The notes: generated from the letters alone by a model not told the origin. A DNA stretch of 64,000 nt from Alisma plantago-aquatica (GCA_963693085.1 OY856410.1:885051335-885115334), one strand, 5' to 3'. Numbered from the stretch's first letter, positions 38,008 through 50,283 are shown. A program made the numbers and translations.

Positions 38008-38640
38008 TTAAGTTCTCATTGGTCTGAATAGATCAATATGAAGAAGCTCAAGAACTCTCTTGGTACTCATGACTCCTTTGGATTTGAAGGAGGATTTGGT
38101 TTGTTTCCCTTGTGTGCAAGGTTGGCATTCCTCATCCTTATCAAAATCCAATTTAGGAAGTCCTCGAACCAAGTCCTTTTTGTCCAATTTCTTCATTTGA
38201 TGCAAATTCACATGACCCAAACGACGATGCCAAAGAGAAAGATCATTTTTATCCACAACTAAGCATCTATTTAGTATGGGCTTAAGAGCATCGAGAACAA
38301 TAACATAGAGATTACCATTTCTAGTTTCCTTATATATAACATTGTAGGACAGGGAATCTAGAAGCAAGCATTCTAAAGAAGTAAATAGCACAAGATAACC
38401 ATTATCACATAATTGGCTAACACTAATTAGATTATGATGTAGGCCATCAACAAGCAATACATTTTTAATACATAATTCATTGCCTACATCACCCTCACCT
38501 ATAACCTTACCCTTCTTGTTGTCCCCGAAGGTTACCGATCCTCCTTTCTTTTTCACAAATTTCTTGAAATTGCTGATTTCTCCAGTCATATGCTTAGAGA
38601 AGCCACTATCAACAATCCATTTCTTTTGAACCTACAAGAA
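38008..38640 (-). pseudogene. Inner copia protease and GAG-pre-integrase
   Basis: The protease motif DSGFSKHMTG lies at about 38578-38607; the usual Cys is Phe here. VTFGD, GLHHNLISVSQLCDNGY and LFTSLECLL follow. The pre-integrase zinc-binding region has LWHRRLGHVNLHQM and CQPCTQGKQTKSSF, with His and Cys in place. It ends HIDLFRPMRT before a TAA. A TAG at 38632-38634 lies upstream, nine codons after the gag stop. Confidence 0.85.
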
Positions 38641-38661
38641 AAGAGGATGTCGGAACCCAAC

Positions 38662-40701
38662 TCAAACTTTGGGGTCCGGGGTTAGCTTGGGGACCCATTT
38701 CATCTTTGGGTTGGTCCCCTTGGGCTTGTAAGGACAATAGGTAGAATAATGGTCATCACATTTGCAATGAATACAAACCATAAGGTTTTTAGATCCGGAA
38801 GACTCTCCATTGAAAATTGGAGGTTCCACACTCTTCTTCTTACCCTTCTTCTTCTTACCTTTGGGAGCAGTCCCATTATATCCTAAACCACTAGTACCAA
38901 CTTGTTTGGTAGAGTGCTCTAGGATATCATTTAGGGATTTCTTTCCCGAAAGAAACCTTTGCAAAGTAGATCTTAATTTAGCATTATCATCACTAAGATT
39001 TACAACAGTAGTAGATAGACTAGCAAGATATTCTCTAGTATGCAAAAGGTCGGCCTCAAGACAGAGGGCTTTAGTAAGAAGAGAATCTTTTTCTAGAGTT
39101 AAGCTAGCAACTTCACTTCTAGGCAAAACAGGTCTAGAAGATAAATCATTAATTTGAGCAAGCAATTTTGCATTTTCAGATTTAAGAACAACTATCTCTC
39201 TTTTATTGGCATAGATTTCTTCTCTCCTAGCATCATCAATAAGCTTGAGTTCTACATTTTCAGTTTTAAAAGTATCACGCTCATCTAGGCACTTTTGGTT
39301 TTCTATCTTAAGATTTTCAATATTTTTAAGATATGTACCATTCTCAACCTCTACTCCATTGTATTGAAGTTCAAGGTCAAGATATTGCCCTTGCAAGGAT
39401 TTTATGCTATCAAGATGCAATTTTTCATTTTCATCAAGAATGTCAATTTTTGCATAAAGATCATCAACTATTTTGCCTAATATTTTCCTCTTAGATTTAC
39501 ATTTAGCAAAAGATGATTGGAATTCATTAAGCATATCAATGAGAGTTTCCGTAGATAGCTCAAGTAAATTAACATCACTAACCTTGCTCACCTCACTTAC
39601 CTCAATTACATCTTCACTAGTTGAGGCCATGAGGGCAAGATGGCATTCTCCATCTTTGGAGCTTGAGGAGCTTGAAGAAGACTCCTCCCATGCCGCATGA
39701 GCTGCATCTTTGGATCTTCTCTCCTTCTTGTCTTTTCTCTTGTACTTTGCTTCTCCTTTGTACTTGTCATCCTTCTTGTGGCTGCTCTTATGATGGCTCT
39801 TCTTGGCCTTTGGGCAGTCACTCTTATAGTGGCCTTTTTGACCACACTCGTAGCACCTAGGAGTTGAGGAGGAGGGCTTGCTCTTGAAGTGTTTCCCTTT
39901 TGAGTAGTTGGCTTCATGATCATTGACACCTTCATCTTCACTTGAGGAAGGGCAGGGAGACTTCAGGGCAAGTTGTTGTTGTCGGACCATTTCTTCAATT
40001 TGAGCTTTGAAGGTTGTGTCCTTTATCTTCTTTGATTCCTTCTCTTCTCTTTTCTCCTCTTCCTCTTGCTTGTCGAGCCTAGGTTCATGTGCTTGGAGGT
40101 TACCAACCAGCTCCTCGATTGACAACTCACTTAGCTTGTAGACTTCTTCAATTGAAGTGACCTTTGGCTCCCATCTCTTGGGTAGAGATCTCAAGATTTT
40201 GGCATTGATTGTACCTCTACCCATGACACTCCCAAGGGCTGCAAGGATGTTCAAGATGACATTTAACCTTGTGTACATATCTGCTACTCTCTCATTCTTC
40301 CCCATCTTGAAGTTCTCAAGAAGACCACCAAGCATGTAAACCTTGGCCTCCTTGACTTGCTCGGTCCCTTCATAGGTGACACACAACTTGTGCCATATCT
40401 CATGCACCGTGTCCCATGAAGAGATGCGGTTGAACTCCGATGGTGTAAGGGCGGCGTAGATGATGCTCACGGCTTTGGCATTGAGTTGAGCACGCTTCAT
40501 CTCCACTTCTGTCCATGTGGTGATGTCCCCTTTTGGATCTTCATACTTGAGATGGACAATCTTCCACATTTCGAAACTCACCCCTTGGAGATAGAATTGC
40601 ATTCTCCTCTTCCAATATAAGAAGTTTGTGTCGTCGAAGATCGGGGGTCTCATGGAGAAGCTTCCTTCAAGGTTGAGTGACCCAAGAGCCGAATCGCCCA
40701 T
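38662..40701 (-). CDS. Inner copia Gag, intact 679-residue ORF
   Basis: One unbroken frame from ATG at 40701 to TGA at 38662. Residues 1-220 are the copia capsid region (UBN2 type; SMRPPIFDDTNFLYWKRRMQ, LYVTYEG-like, SLPKRWEPKVTSIEE). At about 275-295 is zinc knuckle 1 (CYECGQKGHYKSDC), followed by a Lys-rich and Ser-rich segment. Residues 370-580 form a long coiled coil with many Leu/Glu/Lys heptads. Near 650 is knuckle 2 (CIHCKCDDHYSTYC), and the end is WVPKLTPDPKV. Two CX2CX4HX4C knuckles around a coiled coil suggest RNA binding plus self-assembly. It is much longer than minimal copia Gags, as is usual for this lineage. Since the pol is broken it could act only in trans. The start matches the outer copia Gag start. 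Confidence 0.88.
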   Translation of the reverse strand: MGDSALGSLNLEGSFSMRPPIFDDTNFLYWKRRMQFYLQGVSFEMWKIVHLKYEDPKGDITTWTEVEMKRAQLNAKAVSIIYAALTPSEFNRISSWDTVHEIWHKLCVTYEGTEQVKEAKVYMLGGLLENFKMGKNERVADMYTRLNVILNILAALGSVMGRGTINAKILRSLPKRWEPKVTSIEEVYKLSELSIEELVGNLQAHEPRLDKQEEEEKREEKESKKIKDTTFKAQIEEMVRQQQLALKSPCPSSSEDEGVNDHEANYSKGKHFKSKPSSSTPRCYECGQKGHYKSDCPKAKKSHHKSSHKKDDKYKGEAKYKRKDKKERRSKDAAHAAWEESSSSSSSSKDGECHLALMASTSEDVIEVSEVSKVSDVNLLELSTETLIDMLNEFQSSFAKCKSKRKILGKIVDDLYAKIDILDENEKLHLDSIKSLQGQYLDLELQYNGVEVENGTYLKNIENLKIENQKCLDERDTFKTENVELKLIDDARREEIYANKREIVVLKSENAKLLAQINDLSSRPVLPRSEVASLTLEKDSLLTKALCLEADLLHTREYLASLSTTVVNLSDDNAKLRSTLQRFLSGKKSLNDILEHSTKQVGTSGLGYNGTAPKGKKKKGKKKSVEPPIFNGESSGSKNLMVCIHCKCDDHYSTYCPYKPKGTNPKMKWVPKLTPDPKV

Positions 40702-40737
40702 CTTCTCCTACTTGTCGAAGTAGCTTGGAGAAGACCT

Positions 40738-40749
40738 GCTCTGATACCA
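40738..40749 (-). other. Inner copia primer-binding site
   Basis: The minus strand reads TGGTATCAGAGC, a perfect initiator Met tRNA complement, two bases after the 5' LTR end. Confidence 0.9.
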
Positions 40750-41579
40750 CTTGTTGGATCAATGGGCTCTAGAGGGGGGTGAATAGATCTACACACACTT
40801 CACAAAATCGATTAGACCACCAATTTAATTGTAGTGCAAAAACTAATGCAAGCAGCAATTTGATATCCTATTCTAGCATACAAAGCAAGGATAAGAGATA
40901 ATGAATATCATGCACTTGGACAGGTGGTTTAGAGTGGTTCCACGTCCTAAACTTAGGATTGATGTCAGTCCACTATCTAGAGTTGGTTAGACTCTAGGAT
41001 TTTCAACTTGGTCCTCTTATATATTATGATAATTTTACAAGATACACAAACCACACAACCAAGGGCTTAATCACTCAAGCTAAGATCTTCTACCTATCCA
41101 AGGGCTTACCCACAAAGAAAGATTCTTCGGCCTTCTTCAAAGGACTTACCCAATCTCACCTTTGTCTTCAGCCTTACAGGATTTACCTATCTTACTTGAG
41201 CTTGCCTTGCACCTCTCCTTCACTTGGAGAGCTTGACCACGTTTTCCCTTCACTAAGGGAGCTGGAGCAACGATCAATCTTCACTCTTGAAGATCATCAA
41301 CACATCTTCCCCTTCACTCGGAGAAGAACAGCAGCAACTCCTCTTTCACTCAGAGAAGTAGCTTCAATCAATATTCAATTTGATTTGGAGGTAGGAAGAA
41401 AGAAAGGAGAGCTTTACATAATACAAAGGATAGCTCTCATACACAGGGACCTAACTCACTCTCACGAAATTGTCTTGAAGGTAGAGAGAGAAAGGGGCTC
41501 AAGGGCTTAGAACACTCTCAACTAAGCTAGAACCAAGTTTGAAATGGAAGAGCAGCTTGGAATGAAGTCCAAGGGGTTC

Positions 41580-41588
41580 TATTTATAG
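41580..41588 (-). promoter_or_regulatory. TATA box of inner copia LTR
   Basis: The minus strand reads CTATAAATA in the context CAACTATAAATAGAACC, identical in placement to the outer copia LTRs. Confidence 0.65.
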
Positions 41589-41725
41589 TTGAGGGTGGCC
41601 CTTTATGTTGTTGGACACTTGGGTGCAAAAGTGGTCATTTTTCCTTCAAGAAAATGGCTATATTTTTGCCAAAAACAATTCACCAACGATCATATTACTT
41701 TTTCTGCAAATTCCGTACAGTGCAT

Positions 41726-41955
41726 TCGGTCGAGTATCAATGGGTGTAACTCGACCGATCAAGTAGCAGGCAATCCGATGTTCAAATGATCGGTCGAGTT
41801 TGTTCTGAGGAAACTCGACCGACCATTTCAACTGGAAATGGCCTACTACCCAATCGGTCGAGTTCTGTGAGTGCACAACTCGACCGATTGCAATCTTCAG
41901 AAAATTGACTCAGGATGATCGGTCGAGTTTCAGGGTGGGAAACTCGACCGACCAA
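41726..41955. repeat. Regular 64-bp array of GGTCGAG hairpins
   Basis: Four units of the form TCGGTCGAGTT, 11-13 base loop, AACTCGACCGA start at 41726, 41790, 41854 and 41919: spacing 64, 64 and 65 bp. Three stems are perfect over 11 or more bases; the first is shorter. Sequences between stems differ. In element polarity the array lies about 140-370 bp upstream of the TATA box. Confidence 0.9.
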
Positions 41956-42281
41956 GTGCCTGAAATTGATTTTCTAGTTTGCAATAAAAGTGATTAGCAC
42001 TTGGTGAATTTTGTCCCAAACAATTTTCTCTTCTAAGTTACAAGCATATTCATCGTTACAAGTGATTACATTTATGTTCTAAGGTTATTAACATGGAAAT
42101 CCTAAATTACACACTTGTAGCCATTTTGGCTTACACTTGGCCCATTCTAGGGCCTGTATATGTGATCCTTTTCAAGTACCTAATGCCTGCAAACAATCTT
42201 TAACGCACATGTTAGATACATATGAATGGAATGGTTAAGTCATTATCAAAATATTGGTAATGTACAACCTCTAGGTCAATA

Positions 42282-45200
42282 GTCATCACTAATGTGGTCC
42301 TTCCTCTGCAGTCTGGTTTCTATATCCTCTTCCGCATCCACCTAAAATTGTGGATCCCATGGGGTGAGACAATTGCCCCAGCGAGAGATATAACTCTCTG
42401 CCAATAATATTATTATCATATGAACTGGAATAATAACTGAACAGAGGATATCTTTATGCAATTAATAGGTATTTTTATAGTGCAAATCATAACATTGATA
42501 AAATAGTTCAATTGTTCATAATAGAATTATGAAACATCAATTTGCTTTATAAGGAATATAAACAACATTTATAACATATATCTACTAATATGTATAAAAG
42601 TAATAAGGCATCAATCAATGTTTTTTGTATTTGATCATTAATAAAATACGCTACATGACTGATTACATGTTTACATTCACATTTATGCCCAGAGGAGATG
42701 AGGTATACCACTCATACTCCAACCGCCAATGACTACATTAAGCATTAGTACCATACAAGGTCAGTGGTAGAGCCGGTTGTCAAGACCTCACCTGTGATGG
42801 TCAGTACGAGGCAACTGGCAGGACATCTTGTGTCAACTATAATTAGCTATGTCGGGGTATAGCGGCATCTTCACTATAGAGTTACATCTGTAGCATGTAC
42901 TCTCTTCGGGAGAAGACAACTGAGCTTTCTCGAATTATTTGTCATCAGGAAGACCACTAAGCGGTCCTAGTTTAATTTCATCACGAAGACCACTGAGCGA
43001 TCTTGGTTTAGTTGGGGAGTCTATTGAGCATCCCTATTTAGTTGGGGAGTCCACTGAGCACCCCAGTATAAAAATTACATATTCAAAAATATGTATACCG
43101 AGTTAAAATCGTTTCACCATTCAACAAATCCTGACACTGAATGGATCTATGGTCTGGGCAACTACATGATAATATTTATCTTTATTAACTAAGTACATTG
43201 CAGTATCTTTTAACATCAATCAAGTTACAAGCAAGAATTATATCAGATGCTACAAAGAAAGGTATAATATGTTTATGAAGTACTTTCATGATTCTTTGGA
43301 ACACATATAACACTTAGAATCTCAATCTCTTATCATTATCATGCCTAGGTATTCAAACCCTTAATTCATCACTGAGTCTTGTCACCACTTAGCAGGTAAT
43401 CATTAACTCTAGGTCATTAGACCAAGGTATTAATTCACATAGTTCACAAAGCTCATTGACACTATATAATATAACATTATAGCTCTTACTTAGATATGCT
43501 CATCACCTCATTATTCCTGCATGGTTAGTATATCATGCTAATCAACCATATCAAATATATGGCAAAACCCTGTAATGTAAAAAGAAACACATTCTTCTTA
43601 TTTAATTAGAGTTAGAGTTTCCCTTCATCAACCGATTAGGGTTTCAAATCATCTCATCACCCATTCTTCGGGTTATGATTTACCTTTATTAATCAGTTAG
43701 GGTTTCAAGATTACGTCACAAAAGATTAAGCCCTAATTCATACTCCATTCATACTAGTAGTATCAAATGTACATATTACATTGTTGATGTAAGTTTCTCT
43801 CTCATCATCCCTAGGATATTGAGTGCACCATACTTATACTAGGTTAGCTCAATTATTCACTTAAGGTACATTAGTTCCCCATTATCAAATTGCATTAATC
43901 TCATTGCATCTTAATGTTGCATTTAACACAACACACAACATATATCACTTAGTTAAATACATTGGATTGAAGCATACCTACCATATCGGGCATCATGGTG
44001 TATATATGCTATCATATTGTGTTTGAGATACAACCTTCACATCCTATCATGTATCCATATCGGTCATGTGGTGAAACCACATCTTCATATCATTTTTAGC
44101 ATGTATCCCTTAACACCATATCATGTAACCATCTCAGGTTATCTATCACTTAGTTCTTATCATCTCAAGTCAACCTCATATCGTGTATGGGTTAGATTTT
44201 TGACCTCATATCGGGCATATGGATATATTTGGTTCCTATATCGTGCAGAAGGGTGCACTATATCAGACATAGGAATATACTATTGCCATATCATGCAAAT
44301 GGTGTGCACCATATCGGTCATAGAATGTATTTCCTCATCATGTATCGTTTAAGTGGTACATACATAATACCATGTCGGGTTTCCATATTGGATTGTCATA
44401 TTGGGTTACTATATTAGCTATCATATCGGGTTACCAAGTTGGATAGACTATTAGGCTCATAACCCTTTATGCCTTCAAGAATTATTTCTATCATATGTTT
44501 GAATGATAAGCTAGATATCTAGTTGGATCCTTTGACAACAATCCATTACACAAAGGATAGGGTATATCGGGTTTCAATCTATCATCTAGGGTTTTCAACC
44601 ATATCGAGCAGAGTGTACCATATCGTGTGAAAGGTATAACCTTAACCTTGTATCATGTATAAGGTGCAAGTAGGTACCTCCCCTATCGTTCATAAGACAT
44701 GCCTCATATCGTGTATGAGGTATCACCCATTTCTATGTCGGTTTACCTTTCATATTGGGGTCCATATCGGGTTTTAAGGTACTTCAACCCCATATCGGGA
44801 TGTACCATGATGATGTCATCATCATCAACCTCAAGACCTTTGTATTTCTATTCTAAATCATGGACAATAGTCCTAACAACTTATTGGAACTCAAAAGAAA
44901 ATCAATTGATCAAAGGAATTCAAAATTACAAGTAATCAACAAGTTCAGTCAATATTAAAAGTGCATAATAACATAGTTGGCTTTAAGTTATATAACCTGC
45001 CTCTAGCACAACTTCCAAACTTCAATCTCTAATTCTTCAATTTCCCATGGTTGAAGATGAGATTCTCTAAGATTCGAGGCTTGAGCTCCATAGCTTTTGC
45101 ACGATATCTTCACTCCTTATGGCTATATCGCCTTGCTAGGTTGATATCACCTTGCTTGATTGATATCCCTCTTATTTGGTTGATACTAAGCTCTAGAACT

Positions 45201-46220
45201 CAAAACTCCTCACTCATGCACGATACTAGAGTGATATGCATGATATCTAAGGGAAATATGGTGACAAGATCTGAAAATTCTACTAATAGGTGAAGAGAAG
45301 GGTATTTATACTTGTGTTTTATGAAAAAGAGTGTAAGAGGTGTCATTACCTTAAGCTACTAAGTGCCATATTGCCATGCATAGATTGACACATGTATTTG
45401 CATGCATCTCATATTTATCTTGCCATGCAAAAATAAAAGCTTAAGGATAATTCAAAGGATAAGGGTCGTCCCTTTGGTTATCTTCTAGGGCAAGTTACTT
45501 CAACTCACCTTATTATATTCAACACAACTTTTTCCAAAGAAAAGTTGCAAATCGATACTTATGACCTCGTTTAGTGTCTATCCCATCATGGGAAAATCCA
45601 AGAGTCAAAAAACCTATAGGAGACTCCCTCTATGGCTCCATGGCTGATAGGGACTCCCATTTCAAGTCTACAACTTGATATAAGTCATATAAAGCTTTAA
45701 CTACATTATTTCCTTAGTCTTTTCTTCACTAAGAATATTAACCCTCAAATTTGAATCCAACACGGTGTCTCCTTCTTTATATATCCTCTAGATAACACTA
45801 GGAAGGAGTATAGACACTTTATAAGAGGTAATTTACACATCAACCCAACATTTTAAATAATTTACAATTTGTACCATAATTGATGCACAAAGCACTTAGC
45901 ATTATTCAAACAAGTTCTCACTTAGAATTTAGTCTTTCCACAAGACACCACTTAGCATCATTCTCTCTCTCAGGATTTTATAATACTTAGGGTACATTAA
46001 ACTTGTGACATTTTGCAATATAACCCCTCATCTTGGGTAAATTGCACTTTACACTCAGACTATCATATAATGCACAAATAATTTGCAAATTAGCTCAAAC
46101 TTGAAAATAAACTTCACAAAGAGTCTTAATTACTTTTCAAAATATTATAACAAGTTTGTAAGTAACTTACTTAAGCAAAACTTCTAGGGTTAGGCCATAA
46201 CCCAAGTTAGGGATTTTACA
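42282..46220 (-). repeat. Chromovirus LTR B (middle, 5'-clipped on the plus strand)
   Basis: It starts at GTCATCACTAATGTGG, which corresponds to about 30295 in LTR A, so roughly the first 400 bp of the plus-strand left side are missing. It then matches LTR A closely to GGATTTTACA at 46220. By eye it is closer to A than to C (for example CTTCCGCATCC in A and B against CTTCCATGTCC in C). It includes a CATATCG array (43980-44810) and a TATA box (45303-45311). Confidence 0.82.
43980..44810. repeat. CATATCG array, LTR B
   Basis: Same arrangement as 31975-32805 in LTR A, with a few motif copies changed between ATATCG and ATATTG or ATATCA. Those changes suggest CpG-type decay of individual units. 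Confidence 0.75.
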
Positions 46221-47700
46221 ATTATCAACCCCTGAAAAGGATTTTGTCCCTGAAATCTCAAAAGAAAAGAGAAGGATACCTCTTCCTCATCTCTTCCTCT
46301 AGCTCCCATGTGGCTTCTTCAATGACATGATGATTCCAGAGAACTTTCACAATAACTATGTCTTTCTTCTTCAACTTCTTGACTCTTTTTTCAAGAATCA
46401 TCATAGGACCTTCTACATAGGATATATCTTCATTCAATTCAACCTCTATAGGTTGAAACACCATCTCTATATCGGGATGACACTTTCTCAGCATAGATAC
46501 ATGAAACACTTGATGTAATCTATATAGCTCAGGTGGAAATTCCAACCTATAAGCTACCCTTTTTGATTCATGTTGTCACTAGGTAAGGTCCCATAAATCT
46601 AGGAGCTAATTTACCCTTCTTCCCAAATCTGAGAACACCTTTCCAAGGATAGACTTTGAGATACACTATGTCTCCAACTTGGAATTTTGAAGGTCTACTA
46701 CGTTTATCGGCATAATACTTTTGTCTATCTTGTGTAGCTTTCAACTGTTGTTGTATTACTTAATCTTTTTAGTTGTTTGTTGTACTAACTCAGGACCCAG
46801 AAGTTGGTATTCTCTGGTTTCAAACCAGCATAATAGAGATCTGCAACATCTACCATATAATGCTTCATATGGTGACATATCAATACTAGTCTGATAACTA
46901 TTGTTATCGGCAAACTCTATCAAGCTCAAGTGTAAGTCCCAATTTCCTACCAACTAAAGAACAAAGGATCTAAGAAAGTCTTCCAAAGTATGTATAGTCC
47001 TTTCAAATTGTCCATCTGTCTGAGGGTTAAAAGTTGTACTAAACTTCAATTGCATACCCAAAGCTCTATGTAGTCTCTCCCAAAAATGAATCGTAAATTG
47101 AGGACCTCTATCATACACAATCATAGTTAGAACTCCATGCAATCACACTATCTCGTCTATATAGATCTGTACAAGTTTTTCAATAGTATAGGTTGTTTTG
47201 ACAGGAAGAAAATGTGATGTCTTAGTCAACCTATCAATTATCACCCAAATTGAATCATGACTTTTAGCTGTTCTTGGTAGACCAACCACAAAGTCCATCG
47301 TTACGTGATCCCATTTCCATTGAGGTATAGGTAAGGGTTGTAACGTTCCTGCAGGCTTTTGGTGTTCTGCTTTAACTTGCTAACACATCAGACACTACAT
47401 AACAAACTCAGCTACATCTTTCTTCAAACTGGGCCGCCAAGACATCTTTTAAATTATGATACATTTTGGTTCTCCCTGGATACATTACATACATAGATGA
47501 GTGAGCTTCCTGCATAACTAACTTTCTTAAGTTATTATCATCAAGAACTACCATCCTATCATGGTAACAAACTATCCCGTCCTATGAATCATGGAAACTA
47601 TCCCATTTCTCATTGTCCAACTCTGACCTAATATGTTGAATCACAGTATCAGCCTATTATGCCTCTTTAATCTGTTCTTTCAGAGTAGGTTTCACATGCA
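46221..47700 (-). pseudogene. Chromovirus integrase and chromodomain (copy B)
   Basis: The piece 46258-46545 has the integrase tail and chromodomain (HQVFHVSMLRKC, ILEKRVKKL, VKVLWNH, EATWELEEEM). The piece 46756-46953 carries SYQTSIDMSPYEALYGRCC. The piece 46954-47142 carries YDRGPQF and DGQFERT, which hold the second Asp and the Glu of the catalytic triad. The first Asp region (TMDFVVGLPR-like) lies upstream near 47290 with stops around it. A worn His-Cys zinc finger precedes it. Compared with copy A, SDRG has become YDRG. Several stops leave it inactive. Confidence 0.82.
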
Positions 47701-47779
47701 TCTCAGCTAACAATCCTACTAACAAAGATACTTCTAACTTCACATTCATTAGTCTCTAAGAAACAAGCATATCTCATTT

Positions 47780-49090
47780 ACAGTACACTAAGGAATTCAA
47801 TTGTGATGTATTTGTGGGTGGAGATGAAGACTTCCTACTGAGTTCATCTGCCACTACATTGGCTTTCCCTAGATTATAATCAATCATACAATTGTAGTCC
47901 TTGATTAACGCCATCCAGTGATGTTGTCTCATATTCAACTCATGTTGTGAGAAAATATATTTTAAGTTTTTATGATTTGTAAAAATCGGACACGATTCTC
48001 CGTAGAGATAATGTCTTCAAATCTTCAACACATGAACCACTACACCTAATTCTAGATCATGCATCGGATAATTCTCCTCATGTTTCTTAAGCTATCGAGA
48101 AGCAAAAGAAACTACATGATCACTCTGCATCAACACACAGCCTAGACCATTCTTAGAAGCATCACAGAAAACAATGTATCCCTTTCCCTGCTCAGGTAAA
48201 ACCAACATAGGTGCACTAGTCAACTTTTCTTTCAACAACTGGAAAGAATGTTGAAATTTGTAATTCTAGACAAAAGGAACTTCCTTCCTGGTCAACCTAG
48301 TTAGGGGTAGTGCTAAAGAACTGAAGTTTTTGATAAACCTTCTGTGGTAACCCGCCAAACCTTGTAAACTGCAAATATCAATCAGTGTTTTGGGTTGTTC
48401 CCAATCCACAACATACTCTAGTTTCTTTGGATCAACACGAATACCTGAAGCAGATATAATGTGTCCAAGAAAAGACACTTATGACAGCTAGAATTTGCAC
48501 TTGCTAAACTTAGTATATAACTTGTGTTGTCTCAACAAAGTCAAGGCTTGACAAAGGTGTTGTTCATGTTGTTGACCATCTCTACTATAAATCAAGATGT
48601 TGTCTATGAAAACCACTACATACTGATCAAGGAATGGCCGGAAGATTCTATTCATGAACTCCATGAATGTAGTCGGTGCATTAGTTAGTCCAAATGACAT
48701 AACTACAAACTCATAATGACCATACCTTATCCTAAAGGATGACTTAGGTATGTCACTCTCCTTGATACATAACTGATGATATCCTGATCTTAGATCTATC
48801 TTAGAGAACACTGTTACACCACGTAACTGGTCAAATAGATCATCTATCCTTGGCAGAGGATATTTGTTCTTAATAGTCACCTTGTTAAGTTGTCTATAGT
48901 CTATGCATAGTCTCATAGATCCATCTTTCTTTTTAACAAAAAGAACCGGAGCACCCCATGGCGAAGTACTCTGTCGAATGAAACCTTTCTCAAGCAACTC
49001 CTGTAATTGTTTCTTGAGTTCTGCCATCTCAGTTGGTGCCATCCTATATGGTGTTTGGGATATAGGTTGCGTACCTAGAATAAGATTAAT
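47780..49090 (-). pseudogene. Chromovirus reverse transcriptase and RNase H (copy B)
   Basis: The RT frame 48488-49042 has the gypsy order: [72 protein letters not shown], and FIDNILIYS. The usual FIDD is FIDN, so the second catalytic Asp is Asn and the enzyme would be dead even without stops. The piece 48266-48478 continues the thumb (FLGHIISASGI.VDP, GLAGYHRRFIKNFS). RNase H follows at about 47790-48265 with an FCDASKNGLGCVL block and stops. Confidence 0.85.
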
Positions 49091-49377
49091 CTCAAAATCA
49101 ATCTCTCAGGCTGGAGGAATATCTGGAAATTCCTCAGGAAACACATCCTCAAATTCCTTTACAACAGGAACTTAAGAAAGACTAGGACTCTTTGCTCTGG
49201 TGTCTACCACATGTGCCAAGAATGTTTCACATCCTTATTGCATCAGTCTCTCAGCTACCATTGCTGACACTAGACAGTTTGGAAGGATCTTTCTATCCCC
49301 CTGAAAGACCCATGTCTTATCACCATTTGTGAACATATCTTTCTTGGAACCACAATCCAAGACAACTTTATACTTTT

Positions 49378-49674
49378 CTAGGGATCCATCCCAAGAATTA
49401 CATCAAACACATGCATCTCAAGTGGTATAAGATCCACTTGAATGTTGTGTTCTGAGAAAGAAAGAACACAGGGAGAGCATACCTCCTCCAACACCGCAGA
49501 TCTGACTAATGGATTTTCTAATAGCAGATTATCTTTTCTATGACTGACAGTCATATTGCAGTCATGAATCACTTCTTGAGTGATAAAAGAATGTGTAGCA
49601 CCCGGATCAATCAAAATAGATACAAAATAGGATGGAGACATATCAGAATAAAATAATTCCATCTGACCTATCAT
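49378..49674 (-). pseudogene. Chromovirus protease (copy B)
   Basis: A 98-codon frame has LIDPGATHSFIT, the active-site region in which D-S/T-G is DPG, followed by the closing FDVILGMDP. DPGATHSF is frequent in plant chromovirus proteases, so this may be natural variation. Between this and gag (about 49700-50280) lies a worn nucleocapsid with a damaged zinc knuckle ending HMIKYCP. Confidence 0.78.
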
Positions 49675-50283
49675 GACTCATAGATTAACCACTGCCTCCG
49701 GCTGATTCATATCATAAAATCTCACCTTGCCTATTTCCGACCTCGTGCCCTATTGGATGGTGCAGATGTTCCTACCTGGGATGCTTGTCCACGTCCTCGA
49801 GTGCCACTATTGAACTATTGTCTTTGAGAGCCTTGTTGACTCTACCTCGGTGGTTGGGTTACTTCCACGTCCCTAACTGGACAATACTTTATCATATGTC
49901 ATGTCTGCCTACTCCTATAGAAGACTCTACCTTCCCACTATAACCTAGGTGGTCCTGTTACTGATGTTGATGCTGAGCTATGGGCTCCACTTGGCAGAAA
50001 CTACGGCCCCTACTTCTGTTGGATTTCCACTGTGTCGGAACACTTAACCTCTGTGGTTCTACTAGTACAGTAAACCCTGGTTTCTTAAAACTGCCAGACC
50101 TCTGACCCTAGAGCTATGCAGGTACTTTCCTACTGTTCACTTCTCGTTTCTCAGTCACGGACCTCTCTATCCGCCTAACTAACTCCACAAAGGTGGAAAA
50201 CCTCTCTCTATTCTCTAGAGAAGATACAGGTGTGGTTAACTCAGCGTTCAGATCCTTCTAGAAATGTCGAATTCTCTCTTCAT

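Larger units (their letters stand above)
35786..42281 (-). mobile_element. Inner copia element, 3' truncated
   Basis: This minus-strand element belongs to the same family as the outer copia. It keeps a 5' LTR (40752-42281), primer-binding site, full gag and pol down to the middle of RNase H. ORF3 and the 3' LTR are gone. At 35785/35786 its RNase H sequence joins chromovirus internal sequence through a few shared bases (TCCT on the minus strand). On its right it abuts LTR B at 42282, where GTCAT could be the remaining half of a target duplication. It therefore inserted in LTR B, and a deletion then removed its 3' end with the adjacent chromovirus DNA. Confidence 0.82.
40752..42281 (-). repeat. 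Inner copia 5' LTR
   Basis: On the minus strand it begins TATTGACCTAGAGG and ends TTGATCCAACA. It aligns with the outer copia LTRs (shared AATGACTTAACCAT, CAACTATAAATA, CCCCCCTCTAGAG). It carries the cleanest GGTCGAG hairpin array in the window. Its own partner LTR is lost, so its age cannot be measured by LTR comparison. Confidence 0.85.

Noticed and set aside
41726..41955. Palindromic repeats at near-constant spacing resembling a CRISPR array
   Set aside because: The units are imperfect inverted repeats inside a copia LTR of plant DNA, with only four units and no cas genes. They are U3 repeats.
42282..42286. GTCAT beside the inner copia and GTCAT at the young element as evidence of shared insertion preference
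   Set aside because: The other flank of the inner copia is deleted, so its duplication cannot be confirmed. Two pentamers alone are not evidence.
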